DNA of 64,000 bases from Halonotius roseus. Lineage in GTDB: Archaea > Halobacteriota > Halobacteria > Halobacteriales > Haloferacaceae. The translations under genes and the position numbers were made by a program. The notes under the pieces were generated by a model. It saw only the letters and a program-made list of their open reading frames with translations, was not told the DNA's origin and did no database searches. Positions 1-9,145 of the stretch are shown piece after piece. The first letter of the stretch is position 1. Each line of letters begins with the position of its first letter. The stretch spans positions 570,328 to 634,327 of the forward strand of contig NZ_SESI01000001.1 of assembly GCF_006861655.1 (NCBI RefSeq), written 5' to 3'.

Positions 1-1390
1 GTCGCTCCTCGCGTTTGGCCTCCGAGAGTTCATCCTCGTATTCTTCGATTGTGTCTTTCCGATCAGCTAGTTCGGCCTGTAGCTCCTCGTTGTGGGACTG
101 CAGCCGCTCGACCTGCGCTTCGAGGTCTTTGATGCGCTGCTCTTCGCTTGTGAGTTCCCGTGGTTCGTGGGTTGACTCCTCGTCGTCACCGTCGTCCTCG
201 TCGGAGAGCTCGTCGATGGCCGCTTCGACCGAGGATTCGTTGGCAACGACGTGGGCGATGACCTCCTCGCGGTCGAACCGCGGTGGCGTCTTCTCGGTGA
301 TTCGATCAAACTGATCCTCGCGGTCGTCGTAGGCATACAGCGCGGCCGCCATGGCGTCGCGCTCGTGGTCGTTGTCGTACTCGTGATCGCGGGTGCGGTG
401 GAGCTTCTCGTCGACCGGGAGGTCGTTTTCGGGCGTCCACGCGGTCGCCTCAAAGCTCCGCCGGAACGCTTCGACCGTCTGGGGGATCGGCGTCACGTCG
501 GCGGCAACGATCAGCGGGCGGCCCTGCTCGATCAGCCACTCGGTCACCTCGGCGGTGTCGGCCGTCCGACTCGAAAACTGTGCCAACACGCGGCCATCCA
601 GCGAGACGACCGCCGCCGCCGTCGTCGTGCCGGGATCGATCCCAACGATCACGCGGTCGCGCCGCTTGACGAGCGGCTGGTAGCTAATGCCGTCGCGCTG
701 CTCGCGTTCGATCTCGATGCGGGTGTCGCCGGCGCGGTGGGTTGAAACCGGGAGTTCGTCCGGCGTCGCCTCGACGGTGAAGATCGCATTCGAGTAGCCG
801 CCGTACTTTTCGGTCACGTCCTGGGTGTAGTCGAGATTGGCCGAATCGAGCTTGGATTCGACCTCGCGGGCGACCTTCTTGACGTTGCCGTGAATCCGCC
901 GCGTGTAGCGATCCTGACTCCAGCCGCCGCTGCCGGTCGAGCGGCCGCGGGCGACCTTGACGGTCGTGGTGTCCGTGAACGCCGAAACCTCACAGCCGAC
1001 GTTGGCGGTCGCCAGCCGCGCGGCGGCCTCGGCTTCGGCCATCGGTTTTTTGTCGTATGGAACGCCGTGTCTGGAGGCGACCCGCGAAAGGGGTTCGGGG
1101 CGTTCGTCGCCGGTCACCTGCACAAGCTTCGTCGCCGACGGCAACGACCGCAGAAAGCCGACGAGCTCGTTTTTGTCGGCGGCGAGCTCGTAGGCGTTGT
1201 CGGTGGCGACGAGTGCTGGCTCCTCGTCGTCGATGAGTCGGCAGAGCTTCCGGAAGGAAACGACATCGCGCTCGATCTCGCCGTCGTCGATGACGACCAA
1301 CGCGTAGGCTGGCGCGTCGCCCCGGATATCGCCGCTTTGGATGTCGACGCCGAACACCGGCGCGTCGATGGCGTTTGTCCGGACAGTCAC
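1..1390 (-). CDS. DUF460 family RNase H-like protein (3' end beyond window)
   Basis: The reading frame runs from a GTG at 1390 to the window edge without a stop, giving more than 460 residues. Near residue 250 it carries the strand VIVGIDPGTTTAAAVVS, the first catalytic-aspartate strand typical of RuvC/RNase H-fold nucleases. A further aspartate strand (LIVAADVTPIPQ) and the helix with HERDAMAAALYAY fit the same fold. After about residue 400 the protein becomes an acidic coiled coil that continues out of the window. This architecture is that of the archaeal DUF460 family, whose cellular role is not settled. The start is chosen because the N-terminal conserved strand begins just after it; no clear ribosome site precedes it. 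Confidence 0.85.
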   Translation of the reverse strand, partial: MTVRTNAIDAPVFGVDIQSGDIRGDAPAYALVVIDDGEIERDVVSFRKLCRLIDDEEPALVATDNAYELAADKNELVGFLRSLPSATKLVQVTGDERPEPLSRVASRHGVPYDKKPMAEAEAAARLATANVGCEVSAFTDTTTVKVARGRSTGSGGWSQDRYTRRIHGNVKKVAREVESKLDSANLDYTQDVTEKYGGYSNAIFTVEATPDELPVSTHRAGDTRIEIEREQRDGISYQPLVKRRDRVIVGIDPGTTTAAAVVSLDGRVLAQFSSRTADTAEVTEWLIEQGRPLIVAADVTPIPQTVEAFRRSFEATAWTPENDLPVDEKLHRTRDHEYDNDHERDAMAAALYAYDDREDQFDRITEKTPPRFDREEVIAHVVANESSVEAAIDELSDEDDGDDEESTHEPRELTSEEQRIKDLEAQVERLQSHNEELQAELADRKDTIEEYEDELSEAKREER

Positions 1391-1451
1391 GGAGGAAGGT
1401 AGGGCATCGACCGCTAAATAGGCCACGCCGAGTGGGGGCGTCGACGGCGGA

Positions 1452-1515
1452 ATTACTGTTGGTCGGCCGACACCGACGGCGAGATTACTGTTGATCGGCC
1501 GACACTGACGGCGAG
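1452..1515. repeat. 32-bp tandem direct repeat, two copies, spanning a stop codon
   Basis: Bases 1452-1483 and 1484-1515 are two adjacent 32-bp copies that differ at only two positions. The second copy holds the last codons and the TAA stop (1485-1487) of the receiver-like gene, and the first copy repeats them just beyond the stop. It looks like a simple tandem duplication of the 3' end of that gene. Confidence 0.9.
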
Positions 1516-1889
1516 GTCTGTCGCTGGCGGGTCGTGGTGACAACGCGGGTGAGTTCGGGAACGATATCCGGGTCAGCCTTGGCGACACGCGCGTGGATCG
1601 ACAGCGACGACGGCAGTGTCGTCGACTCGGCCGCGGCGACGATGACAGCCAGTGTGGGGTGGTGGGTGCGGAGGGCCGCCCGAAAATCAGCCAGCGAGAG
1701 GCCGTCGGTGTCGGCGTCGATGAGAACGCAGTCAGCGGGAGCCACAACACGAGCCGGCTGGCTGTCGTCGGGCACCACGGTCGCTGTCAGGGTGAGATCC
1801 GGACAGTGATCGACGGCGTCGGCCACGCGCTCGCGGTACGAGGGATCATCGGAGACCAACAGCAGGCTGATCGCTGGGGGGATACCCAT
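1485..1889 (-). CDS. receiver-like (CheY-fold) single-domain protein
   Basis: A 134-residue protein with the layout of a response-regulator receiver domain: strand AISLLLVSDDP with an acidic pair near residues 14-15, strand DCVLIDADTDG with candidate phospho-acceptors D58/D60, then LAVIVAAAES and a final helix. The usual lysine strand is weak and no output domain follows, so it may be a degenerate receiver that binds a partner rather than a classical phosphorylated regulator. It lies between the DUF460 gene and rnz on the same strand. A tandem duplication covers its stop codon. Confidence 0.6.
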   Translation of the reverse strand: MGIPPAISLLLVSDDPSYRERVADAVDHCPDLTLTATVVPDDSQPARVVAPADCVLIDADTDGLSLADFRAALRTHHPTLAVIVAAAESTTLPSSLSIHARVAKADPDIVPELTRVVTTTRQRQTSPSVSADQQ

Positions 1890-1985
1890 ACCTGAGCGTG
1901 GCTGGCCACCGACAAAACCGCTGCTAGGAGGGCTACTGTGAGAACACCTCTCGTGGGCAGGTGTGCGGTGATCCAGCGCGACCGA

Positions 1986-2930
1986 TCACTGCTCGTCAGA
2001 GTCGGCATCAGGAAACGGCACCTCGACCTGCTGGCCGTCGCTGGGGATGAAGACCTCGCCGTCGAAAGCGTCTGCGGCCCCGGCTTTGATCGGCGACGGA
2101 TCGGCCCCGTACCGCGAGGAGATATGCGTCAGCGCAAGCCGTTTTACGCCGGCCGCAGCGGCGAGCTCGCCGGCCTCCCGACCGGTGGCGTGTTTGGTCT
2201 CGCGGGCGCGGGTGGCGTGACCGTCGGCGAAGGTGGCATCGTGTACCAGGAGATCCGCGTCGGCGGCGGCCGCTTCGACGCCCGCGGTCGGGCGGGTGTC
2301 GCCGGTGTAGACAACCCGCCGGCCGGGGCGTGGGTCGCCGACGACATCGTCGGGGTCGATCACCCGGCCGTCATCGAGTTCGACCGATTCGCCGTTGTGG
2401 AGTTTGCCGTACATTGGCCCCGGTGGGATCCCCAGCTCGTCTTCGGCTTTCTGGCGATCGAAGCGGCCCGGGCGGTCGGCCTCGATGAGCGCGTAGCCGA
2501 CCGAGGTGACGCGGTGGTCGGTTTCGACGGCCCGGACGGTGTACTCGTCGGTCTCGTGGGCAACGTCGCCGGCGGTGACCTCGTCGATGTCGATCCGGAA
2601 GGACGGCGAGTGGCCACAGACCCCAAGCAGGTCGTCGATATCGCTGTAGGTGCCGCGGGGGCAGTGAACCGTCAACGGTTCGGTGCGGTCGTTGAAATCC
2701 CAGCTCTGGACGAGCCCGGGGATCCCAAGGACGTGATCGCCGTGGAGATGCGTGACAAAGATATCTGAAACCGTAAACCCGGTGCCGTGGCGCATCATCT
2801 GCCGCTGGGTGCCCTCCCCGCAGTCGAACAGCAGGCGGTCGCCCTCGCGGTTGACCATGATCGCACTCGGGGCTCGCTGGGTCGTCGGCACCGCCCCGCT
2901 GGTTCCGAGAAACGTCACGCGTAACGACAT
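1986..2930 (-). CDS. rnz: ribonuclease Z
   Basis: A 314-residue metallo-beta-lactamase-fold endonuclease that removes 3' trailers from tRNA precursors. The zinc-binding motif HLHGDH is at residues 61-66, preceded by the family strand LRVTFLGTSGAVPT at the N-terminus and FDCGEGTQRQM near residue 35. Later metal ligands are visible in VVYTGDTRP and LTHISSRY. The frame is open upstream for 33 more codons, but the conserved family start MSLRVTFLG fixes the ATG at 2930. Archaeal tRNA genes here lack encoded CCA, so this enzyme and the CCA-adding enzyme at 23538-24893 would act in sequence. Confidence 0.95.
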   Translation of the reverse strand: MSLRVTFLGTSGAVPTTQRAPSAIMVNREGDRLLFDCGEGTQRQMMRHGTGFTVSDIFVTHLHGDHVLGIPGLVQSWDFNDRTEPLTVHCPRGTYSDIDDLLGVCGHSPSFRIDIDEVTAGDVAHETDEYTVRAVETDHRVTSVGYALIEADRPGRFDRQKAEDELGIPPGPMYGKLHNGESVELDDGRVIDPDDVVGDPRPGRRVVYTGDTRPTAGVEAAAADADLLVHDATFADGHATRARETKHATGREAGELAAAAGVKRLALTHISSRYGADPSPIKAGAADAFDGEVFIPSDGQQVEVPFPDADSDEQ

Positions 2931-3110
2931 GGCTGGGGGTCGACTACCGAGCGATAAACCCCCTTCGGAACGCCAGCCGAACGGAACCGGCAGCGAGAGC
3001 GGCCGGCCACGGGGAAAGATGCGTATCACTGTTTTGAAAGATCCACCCCCGGCGAACAGGGGCGCGATGTCCCACTCTTATACGTGGTCGTCCCCTAATG
3101 TGGGATCGAG

Positions 3111-4793
3111 ATGGTGGGGGCAGTTGGAACGGGCATCATCGCCGCATCGCTGGCTGCCTGTTTCGGCGCGCTGTACCTGCTGCAGTATCTGTATACCCAG
3201 CGAGAGCGGTCAGGTGCCGGCTGGTTCATGGGGAACATCGCCGCTGTCGCCCTGTTTTGTCTCGCCTACGGCGGTGGGTTGCTCATCTTCGAGCCGACGC
3301 TCCGGCTCGCACTCGAAGCGGTTGCTGTCGTCTGTGTGGGGTTCATGGGGCCGTTCTTTCTCGCCTTTGGCCTCGATTACACCGGCCGCGGGGATCTGAT
3401 CCGGACGCCGTTGTTCGGCATCGTCGCCGCCGTTCCGCTGTTGACGGTCGGCCTCGCGGCGACGAACCCGCTCCACCAGCTCGTCTGGAGTGGGTTTCGG
3501 TTCGACCCGGTGTTCGGGCTGGCAACGGTCAGCTACACGATCCAGCCGTGGGCTGTGTTCGCGCTGTTGTTCTCGATCGGCACCGCGGCGGTCGGCTCGC
3601 TGCTGTTGATCGGGGCGATACTGAGCTACGGCTCGCTGTACCGGCGTGAGGCGATCGCGGTCATCCTGAGTACCGCGCCGCCGTCGGTCGGTGTCCTCGT
3701 CTGGCTGTTCGATCTCGGCCCGATCCCACAGCTGCATCTCACCGCGCCGCTCATGCTGATTCACGTCGCCCTCGACGCCTACGCCTTCGTCGGCACGCAC
3801 ATGTTCGAGACCAACCCGGCGACCCAGCGGATGGCCGAGCGGACGGGGCTGGACTCGCTGTCGGATCCCGTGTTCGTCCTCGATACCGAAGGGCAGATCG
3901 TCCGCATCAACGACCGCGCAGCCGAGGTGTTTCCGAACGCGGGTACCAACAGCCTCCCGCTGGCCGTTGAGACGGTGCTCGGTGTGGGGTTGACAACGCT
4001 GCGTGATTCCGGTGAGCTCACCGTTGGCACCGACGGTGGGAGGACGTTTGCGGTGTCGTACACGTCGTTGACCGATCCGAGCGACACCGCCGTCGGCAGT
4101 ATGCTCGTGTTGTACGACGTAACTGAGGATCGACAGCGAGAACAGCAGCTGGCGGTGCTCAATCGCGTACTCCGGCACAACCTCCGGAACGAAACGACGG
4201 TGATCAGCGGCTACGCGGAGCTGCTTGCAGCCGAGATCGACGACCCCGAGCTGGCGACACAGGCCGAGTGGATCGAGGCCGCAAGCGATCGGCTGCTCTC
4301 GATCGGCGACAAGGTGCGAACGTTCGAGAGCGTCCAAAACCGGGAGCGACAGCCGGCCGCTCTCGATCTCTCGACGGTCATCGCCGAGGTCGAGGAGAGC
4401 TGTGTCGCCGCCCATGACGACGCGGCGATCGAGTGGACGGTGACGCCGCCGGATCTGGAGCTACACACGGATCCGGTGTTGGTGTCGATGCTGCTCGGCG
4501 ATCTCGTCGAGAACGCGATCGTCCACGCGGCGGCCGAGCCAACAGTGACCGTGAGCGTCGCCGAGACGGCAGCCGGCGACAGCGTTGTCTTCGAGGTCCG
4601 GGATACCAACGATCAGATCCCCGAACAGGAGATCGAAACGCTTCGAGCCGGCGACGAAACGCCGCTCCAACACGGCCAAGGGATCGGGTTGTGGATCGTC
4701 TACTGGTGTCTCCAGAAGCTCAACGGCAGCATCGACTTCGAGTACGACGACGGGAACGTGCTCACGGTGACGCTGCCGGAGCTACCGGGGTGA
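3111..4793 (+). CDS. membrane sensor histidine kinase (7TM-PAS-HisKA-HATPase)
   Basis: A 560-residue kinase. Residues 1-225 form about seven hydrophobic helices resembling the archaeal/bacterial histidine-kinase N-terminal 7TM sensor. A PAS-like domain follows at about 240-340 (DPVFVLDTEGQIVRINDRA). The phospho-acceptor box VLRHNLRNE places the histidine at 356, in the form typical of haloarchaeal kinases, and the ATPase N box is DLVENAIVHA near residue 465 with a terminal GIGLWIVYW G box. A TATA-like TCTTATACG lies about 30 bases before the ATG. No response regulator is adjacent, so its partner is unknown; the ligand cannot be inferred. Confidence 0.9.
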   Translation: MVGAVGTGIIAASLAACFGALYLLQYLYTQRERSGAGWFMGNIAAVALFCLAYGGGLLIFEPTLRLALEAVAVVCVGFMGPFFLAFGLDYTGRGDLIRTPLFGIVAAVPLLTVGLAATNPLHQLVWSGFRFDPVFGLATVSYTIQPWAVFALLFSIGTAAVGSLLLIGAILSYGSLYRREAIAVILSTAPPSVGVLVWLFDLGPIPQLHLTAPLMLIHVALDAYAFVGTHMFETNPATQRMAERTGLDSLSDPVFVLDTEGQIVRINDRAAEVFPNAGTNSLPLAVETVLGVGLTTLRDSGELTVGTDGGRTFAVSYTSLTDPSDTAVGSMLVLYDVTEDRQREQQLAVLNRVLRHNLRNETTVISGYAELLAAEIDDPELATQAEWIEAASDRLLSIGDKVRTFESVQNRERQPAALDLSTVIAEVEESCVAAHDDAAIEWTVTPPDLELHTDPVLVSMLLGDLVENAIVHAAAEPTVTVSVAETAAGDSVVFEVRDTNDQIPEQEIETLRAGDETPLQHGQGIGLWIVYWCLQKLNGSIDFEYDDGNVLTVTLPELPG

Positions 4794-4870
4794 ACAAAGG
4801 AAAAGCTCGTCGCCGACACACCGCCCGCGTAACCGACCGATTCTTAGGTCATCGGCCCCCAGCGTCGCCA

Positions 4871-5902
4871 ATGGACGCACCGCTGTGGATCGATACCCAC
4901 GCCCCCGAGTTGGCCGACCTCCCACAGCCGGCGGTACGGGATCGCCTGCAACGAACCGTCGGCGAGCCGATGAACCTCCTGCTACAGGGGCCGCCAGGGG
5001 TCGGCAAAACCGCCGCCGCCCGCGCGCTGGCCCGCGAGGTACACACTGATCCCGACGCCGATCTGATCGAGCTCAACGTCGCCGATTTTTTCGGCCGCAG
5101 CAAAAAGGAGATCAAAAACGACCCCCGGTTTGCGGGCTTTCTCGACGGCAAGAGCCGGATGGCGAAAGCCGATATGATCAACCACGTGCTCACCGAGTCG
5201 GCGAGTCACGCCCCGGTCTCCGGGCAGTTCAAGACGATCCTGCTGGACAACGCCGAGGCGATCCGGGAAGACTTCCAGCAGGCCCTGCGTCGGGTGATGG
5301 AACAACACCACCGCACCACGCAGTTCGTCTTTACCACCCGCCAGCCGACGAAGCTGATCGCACCGATCCACTCGCGGTGTTTCCCGGTGCCGATGCGGGC
5401 ACCGACGACCGACGAGATCATCGATCGCCTCGAAACGATCTGCGACGCCGAGGGCGTCGAGTACGACACCGACGGGCTGGAATTCGTCGCCAGCGCGGCC
5501 GACGGCGACCTCCGCAAGGCGATACTCACCGCCCAGACAACCGCCGAACAGGAGGGTGAGCTCACGATGCAAGCAGCCTACGAGACACTGGGCGATATCG
5601 GCGACGACGAACAGATCGCCGCCGCCCTCACCGCCGCCCGTAACGGCGATCTCAGCGAGGCCCGCGGGACGCTGGATGACCTGCTGTCGGATGGCGGCTA
5701 CGACGGCCAGACCCTCCTGAGTGAGTTGCTACGGGTCGCTCGCTCGCAGTCGGCTCTCGACAGCGACGAGATCGCCCGGCTCCACACACTCGCCGGCGCG
5801 GCCGACCACGAGCTGAGCGAGGGTCTCGACGACAAACTCCACCTCACCCATCTGCTGGCGGCGTGGGCCGATGGCCGAACTGAGCTTCGGGCGATGGCCT
5901 AA
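4871..5902 (+). CDS. rfcC: replication factor C small subunit paralogue
   Basis: A 343-residue AAA+ clamp-loader subunit. Walker A is GPPGVGKT at residues 40-47, the Walker B-like segment is ILLDNAE (divergent from the usual DEAD box), and SRCF carries the arginine-finger SRC motif. A C-terminal collar domain follows. The divergent Walker B and the family N-terminus (MDAPLWIDTHAP) point to the second small subunit found in haloarchaea alongside RfcA, which helps load PCNA at primer termini. The ATG at 4871 is preferred over an in-frame upstream extension that only shadows the kinase gene. The asd gene follows after two bases, so they are probably co-transcribed. Confidence 0.85.
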   Translation: MDAPLWIDTHAPELADLPQPAVRDRLQRTVGEPMNLLLQGPPGVGKTAAARALAREVHTDPDADLIELNVADFFGRSKKEIKNDPRFAGFLDGKSRMAKADMINHVLTESASHAPVSGQFKTILLDNAEAIREDFQQALRRVMEQHHRTTQFVFTTRQPTKLIAPIHSRCFPVPMRAPTTDEIIDRLETICDAEGVEYDTDGLEFVASAADGDLRKAILTAQTTAEQEGELTMQAAYETLGDIGDDEQIAAALTAARNGDLSEARGTLDDLLSDGGYDGQTLLSELLRVARSQSALDSDEIARLHTLAGAADHELSEGLDDKLHLTHLLAAWADGRTELRAMA

Positions 5903-5904
5903 CC

Positions 5905-6516
5905 ATGCTCCCGATGCTTCCGACCACCGCTGTCGCGCCCGGCGCGTGGCGGTACGCCGCGATCTGCTTTGCGGCCGCCATCGTCGCCGTCGTCGTGTTC
6001 CCACCGGGTGCGGCCGTCGCCCTCGCACTCGGCGTCGGCGTGCTGTGGTTTCACCGCGATCCACCCCAGCAGCCACCCGAGTCGGGGATCCTCGCCCCGG
6101 CTGACGGTCGGGTGTCGGTGATCCGCGAGGAGGGCAACCGGGTTCGGGTCGGGATCTTCATGAACGTCACCGATGTCCACGTGAATCGCGCGCCGGCCGG
6201 CGGCACCGTGCGATCGGTCGATCACCGCCCCGGGGCGTACAAGCCGGCGTTTTCGAAGGATTCCGATCGCAACGAGCGGGTCGTCATCGACTGCGACGAC
6301 TACGAGGTCGCACTGATCGCCGGCTGGTTCGCCCGCCGGATTCACCCCTACGTCGAGGCCGGCGAGACGCTCACCCGCGGCCAGCGGATCGGCCATGTCT
6401 CCTTCGGGAGCCGCGCCGATGTGGTGTTGCCGCCGCGATACGATCGGGAGGACGTGCTTGTCGCCGTCGACGAGGCGGTCACCGCCGGTGAAACACGGCT
6501 CGTTGCGACAGCGTGA
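5905..6516 (+). CDS. asd: archaetidylserine decarboxylase (PSD family)
   Basis: A 203-residue proenzyme-type decarboxylase that makes archaetidylethanolamine from archaetidylserine. One or two N-terminal membrane segments (residues 12-50) precede the catalytic region. Family signatures are LAPADGRV, MNVTDVHVNRAPAGG, and SFGSRADVVLP, in which cleavage between G and S would generate the pyruvoyl group. The length is that of the short archaeal form rather than the longer bacterial Psd. It starts two bases after rfcC. A second in-frame ATG at 5914 is an alternative start. Other lipid genes in the window are carS (11231-11773) and a polyprenyl synthase (38580-39422). Confidence 0.88.
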   Translation: MLPMLPTTAVAPGAWRYAAICFAAAIVAVVVFPPGAAVALALGVGVLWFHRDPPQQPPESGILAPADGRVSVIREEGNRVRVGIFMNVTDVHVNRAPAGGTVRSVDHRPGAYKPAFSKDSDRNERVVIDCDDYEVALIAGWFARRIHPYVEAGETLTRGQRIGHVSFGSRADVVLPPRYDREDVLVAVDEAVTAGETRLVATA

Positions 6517-6597
6517 TCACGGCGGCGGGAACAAAAGTCGGTGGACGACAGACTGGGACGGAATTTTATACCGCGGCCGGGTAACAGCAACTGAGTC

Positions 6598-7113
6598 GTG
6601 GACGCAGAGATACTGGGCACCGGGGCGATCGGCGCGATCAGCGTGCCGGACAGCAAACCCCCGATCGAGATCGTCGCCGACGGGCGCGAGAGCGTCGTCC
6701 GGGAGTTTGTCACCGACGGCAGCAAGCCACGGGTGTTGTCACGGTACGAAAACCGGCGGCTGGCCGAGCGCGCCGTCCGCAAACAGCTCTCAAACAGCCG
6801 GTACCCCTGTGCGCTCGTCTGGGAGACCACACAGAGCGTCGGCGGCCTCCTGTGGAACGACCAGTTCAAACGCCTGCAGGTGACGTACAGTCAGCTGCTT
6901 GCGGCGTGGATGGTCGCCCCAGCGACTGACGAGTTCATGTTCTGTGCGCTCGATGACAGCCAACAGGCCTGCCGGTTTGCCAAATCGATCCAGCGGGACT
7001 ACGAGTTCAAACACCTAGAGATACAGACGAAGGCCGGGGCCACCGATCGGATCATCGACCACCGATTCCTCCGGCAGTCGATCACGGATTCCGGCGTCCA
7101 GTTTACGCGGTAG
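6598..7113 (+). CDS. haloarchaeal hypothetical protein, about 171 residues
   Basis: I do not recognise the family. The protein is soluble with no membrane segment and a mixed alpha/beta pattern. A short positively charged stretch (RYENRRLAERAVRKQL) follows an N-terminal beta-rich part. The start is GTG at 6598, supported by a TATA-like TTTTATA about 30 bases upstream that fits leaderless transcription. It stands alone between asd and the convergent transporter gene. Codon use and acidity match its neighbours, so it appears to be a resident core gene rather than a recent arrival. Confidence 0.7.
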   Translation: MDAEILGTGAIGAISVPDSKPPIEIVADGRESVVREFVTDGSKPRVLSRYENRRLAERAVRKQLSNSRYPCALVWETTQSVGGLLWNDQFKRLQVTYSQLLAAWMVAPATDEFMFCALDDSQQACRFAKSIQRDYEFKHLEIQTKAGATDRIIDHRFLRQSITDSGVQFTR

Positions 7114-7157
7114 CCGCGTCGTCAATGCAGCAGTGTGTTGCTATGGATACGGTCTAG

Positions 7158-8048
7158 TCACGCTTGGACGACAAGCAGGATCCCGGCCACGACGACAGCG
7201 GTCGCACCACCCAGCTTCCACGTTACCCGCTCGTCAGCCTGCAGGAAGATGGCAGCCCCCGCAACGACAAGCAGCGTACTCGTCCCGAGAACAGGGGTGA
7301 CGACCGCGACTGGCGTCCGGGCGAGAGCCGCATAGTACGCGCTGAGATACACCGTGTTCGCAACGCTTGCAACGATAAGCCAGCGATTGCCAGCAACTGA
7401 CGGAACGCGCCCATCACCGACAGCACGCCAGGCGAGATAGAGGCCGAAGCCGACAGCACCAGCCGCGATGCGGATCGTGACGCCAACCATCGGTGGCGTG
7501 CCCGTAGCGAGGCCAAGCTTCGTGAAGATCGGATCGATCCCGAGAAAGAGTGCTGCCGTGAGCGGAAACAGCAGATCGACCCAGAGCCGCCGTCCCGTTG
7601 CCGTGGTGGGGCTCGTCCGGGCTTCGGTCACGACAGCGAGACTGCCAGCGAGAACCAGTGCGATCCCAGCGAGCAGCTGTGCCGTCAGCTGTTCATCGAG
7701 GACGACCACCGCTGCAGCCACCGCGACGAGTGGAAAGAGTGCCTTCAGCGGTTCCGTCCGGCTCGCACCGATCCGAGCGATGCCGACAAAATAACAGACA
7801 CGGGCGACGAGAGAGCCGAGGATGCCAGCCACAGCAAACGCGAAAAGCGAGTCGAGCGTCACACCGTACTGAGGATATTCGACCACGCCAACGATCGGCA
7901 CAAGGATGAGCAAATTCACCGCAAACATGACCGCGATAACATCGACAACGGAGTGAGTTCTGGTGCCAAGTCGCACGGCAAGGCTCTGCACTGCCAGCCC
8001 GAGGGCCGCCAGCACCGCGAACCCGATGCCGAGCAGTGGAGGAGCCAT
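7158..8048 (-). CDS. EamA/DMT-family transporter
   Basis: A 296-residue membrane protein with ten predicted hydrophobic helices arranged as two similar halves, the two-EamA-domain plan of the drug/metabolite transporter superfamily. The first repeat ends near ALVLAGSLAVVTE (about residue 140) and the second ends with GATAVVVAGILLVVQA. Such proteins export metabolites or amino acids; the substrate cannot be read from sequence. It is transcribed alone, convergent with the gene at 6598-7113. Confidence 0.85.
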   Translation of the reverse strand: MAPPLLGIGFAVLAALGLAVQSLAVRLGTRTHSVVDVIAVMFAVNLLILVPIVGVVEYPQYGVTLDSLFAFAVAGILGSLVARVCYFVGIARIGASRTEPLKALFPLVAVAAAVVVLDEQLTAQLLAGIALVLAGSLAVVTEARTSPTTATGRRLWVDLLFPLTAALFLGIDPIFTKLGLATGTPPMVGVTIRIAAGAVGFGLYLAWRAVGDGRVPSVAGNRWLIVASVANTVYLSAYYAALARTPVAVVTPVLGTSTLLVVAGAAIFLQADERVTWKLGGATAVVVAGILLVVQA

Positions 8049-8160
8049 CTACCGAATGGAAACCGTCCCTATCGCTTGAGCGTTCGGACTACGGCGTTGA
8101 CGATGCGCAGCGGTCGTGATACGCACCTAGGCTTATCCGTCTCGTCGCACTTTCGGGTGT

Positions 8161-8793
8161 ATGTTCCGTCGGAATCTGCTCCGAACTGGTGCGGCAGTTG
8201 GTATCGCCGGTATCGCTGGCTGCACCGGCCAAAGCGACACCGCCGCGTTCACCGACGGGTTCGAAAACAGCCTCGGTGAGTGGGACACCCGGGCGACAAT
8301 CGGCCCGGAAGTCGAGCTTGAGGACTTTGAGTGGGAGATGGGGATCTCCGACACAGAGGCGATCGAAGGCGACCGTTCCTTGCGAGTGTGGAACGAAGGC
8401 GATTACGACGACGGCGTAACGTGGGGTTCCCATCCGATCGCTGTCGAATCTGGACAGGCGTACCGGATCGAGGCGACAGGACAGTTCTGGAGCGAGTCGG
8501 AATCGTTCAATACGATCCGTCATGCGGTGATGCGCCTCGGCCCGGAACCCGCGGACGTCGAAGAAGACTTTCCACAACTCGGCGTGAACTCGACCGAGTT
8601 CGGAGAAACGCCGTTTGGCGGGCTTCGAGAACCGCTCTGGCTGTCGGATGGCTGGCGGGAGTATAGCTTCGAGTGGACGACACCGGAACTATCGACCGAG
8701 ACACTCCATTTCGCCGTCGGAACCGCTGTTATTTGGGAGGCTGACGCAACCCACTACATCGACGACCTCTCAGTCACCATCGAGCCACTATGA
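8161..8793 (+). CDS. Tat-exported lipoprotein with jelly-roll-like domain
   Basis: A 210-residue secreted protein. The N-terminus FRRNLLRTGAAVGIAGIAGC has the twin arginine and a lipobox cysteine at residue 20, so the mature protein should be lipid-anchored outside the cell. The body (DGFENSLGEWDTR, then strands ending in THYIDDLSVTIE) resembles carbohydrate-binding-module-like beta-sandwiches that often start with a FEN-W motif and end in IDD. Ligand unknown. It is the first of a cluster of surface genes that runs to 11037. A CTTATCC box lies upstream. Confidence 0.7.
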   Translation: MFRRNLLRTGAAVGIAGIAGCTGQSDTAAFTDGFENSLGEWDTRATIGPEVELEDFEWEMGISDTEAIEGDRSLRVWNEGDYDDGVTWGSHPIAVESGQAYRIEATGQFWSESESFNTIRHAVMRLGPEPADVEEDFPQLGVNSTEFGETPFGGLREPLWLSDGWREYSFEWTTPELSTETLHFAVGTAVIWEADATHYIDDLSVTIEPL

Positions 8794-8800
8794 GAACCTC

Positions 8801-9120
8801 GTGACCCGGTCAGACTGGAGTAGCAAATACATCGTCGCTGCGGTGTTGCGCCAGCTTGTCGGGTATGCCGCACTCTCAGCGCTCGTTCCACACAGCGATT
8901 TTGCTACATCGGTGCCCCGCTCCAGGCCCTTCTAACAGTCCTGTTAGTGCCAGTCGCGCTCATTGCGATCCCAGCCGTTGTGATAGCAGCCGCGTTAGGA
9001 GCAGCCCTTGCAGCTGTTGGCCTGCAACCGACGACTGCGTTAGTCCCCTTGGGAACCTGTCCCGTCAGTATCGCCGGTCTATGGGGCTATCGACGGATAG
9101 CTAAATACGACGGAGGTTGA
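8801..9120 (+). pseudogene. small membrane protein gene split by a one-base frameshift
   Basis: From GTG at 8801 the frame encodes a membrane-like stretch (YIVAAVLRQLVGYAALSALV) and stops at 8936-8938. From 8911 a different frame encodes a strongly hydrophobic continuation (APLQALLTVLLVPVALIAIP and then VVIAAALGAALAAV), ending in WGYRRIAKYDGG with a stop at 9118-9120. Joining them needs one extra base around 8905-8915. The two halves together would give a protein of about 106 residues with three hydrophobic segments. It is either a recent pseudogene, a sequencing error, or a programmed shift. It follows the lipoprotein gene by only seven bases. Confidence 0.55.
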
Positions 9121-9145
9121 AGTGTGGCGTCCACGTAGAAACGAC

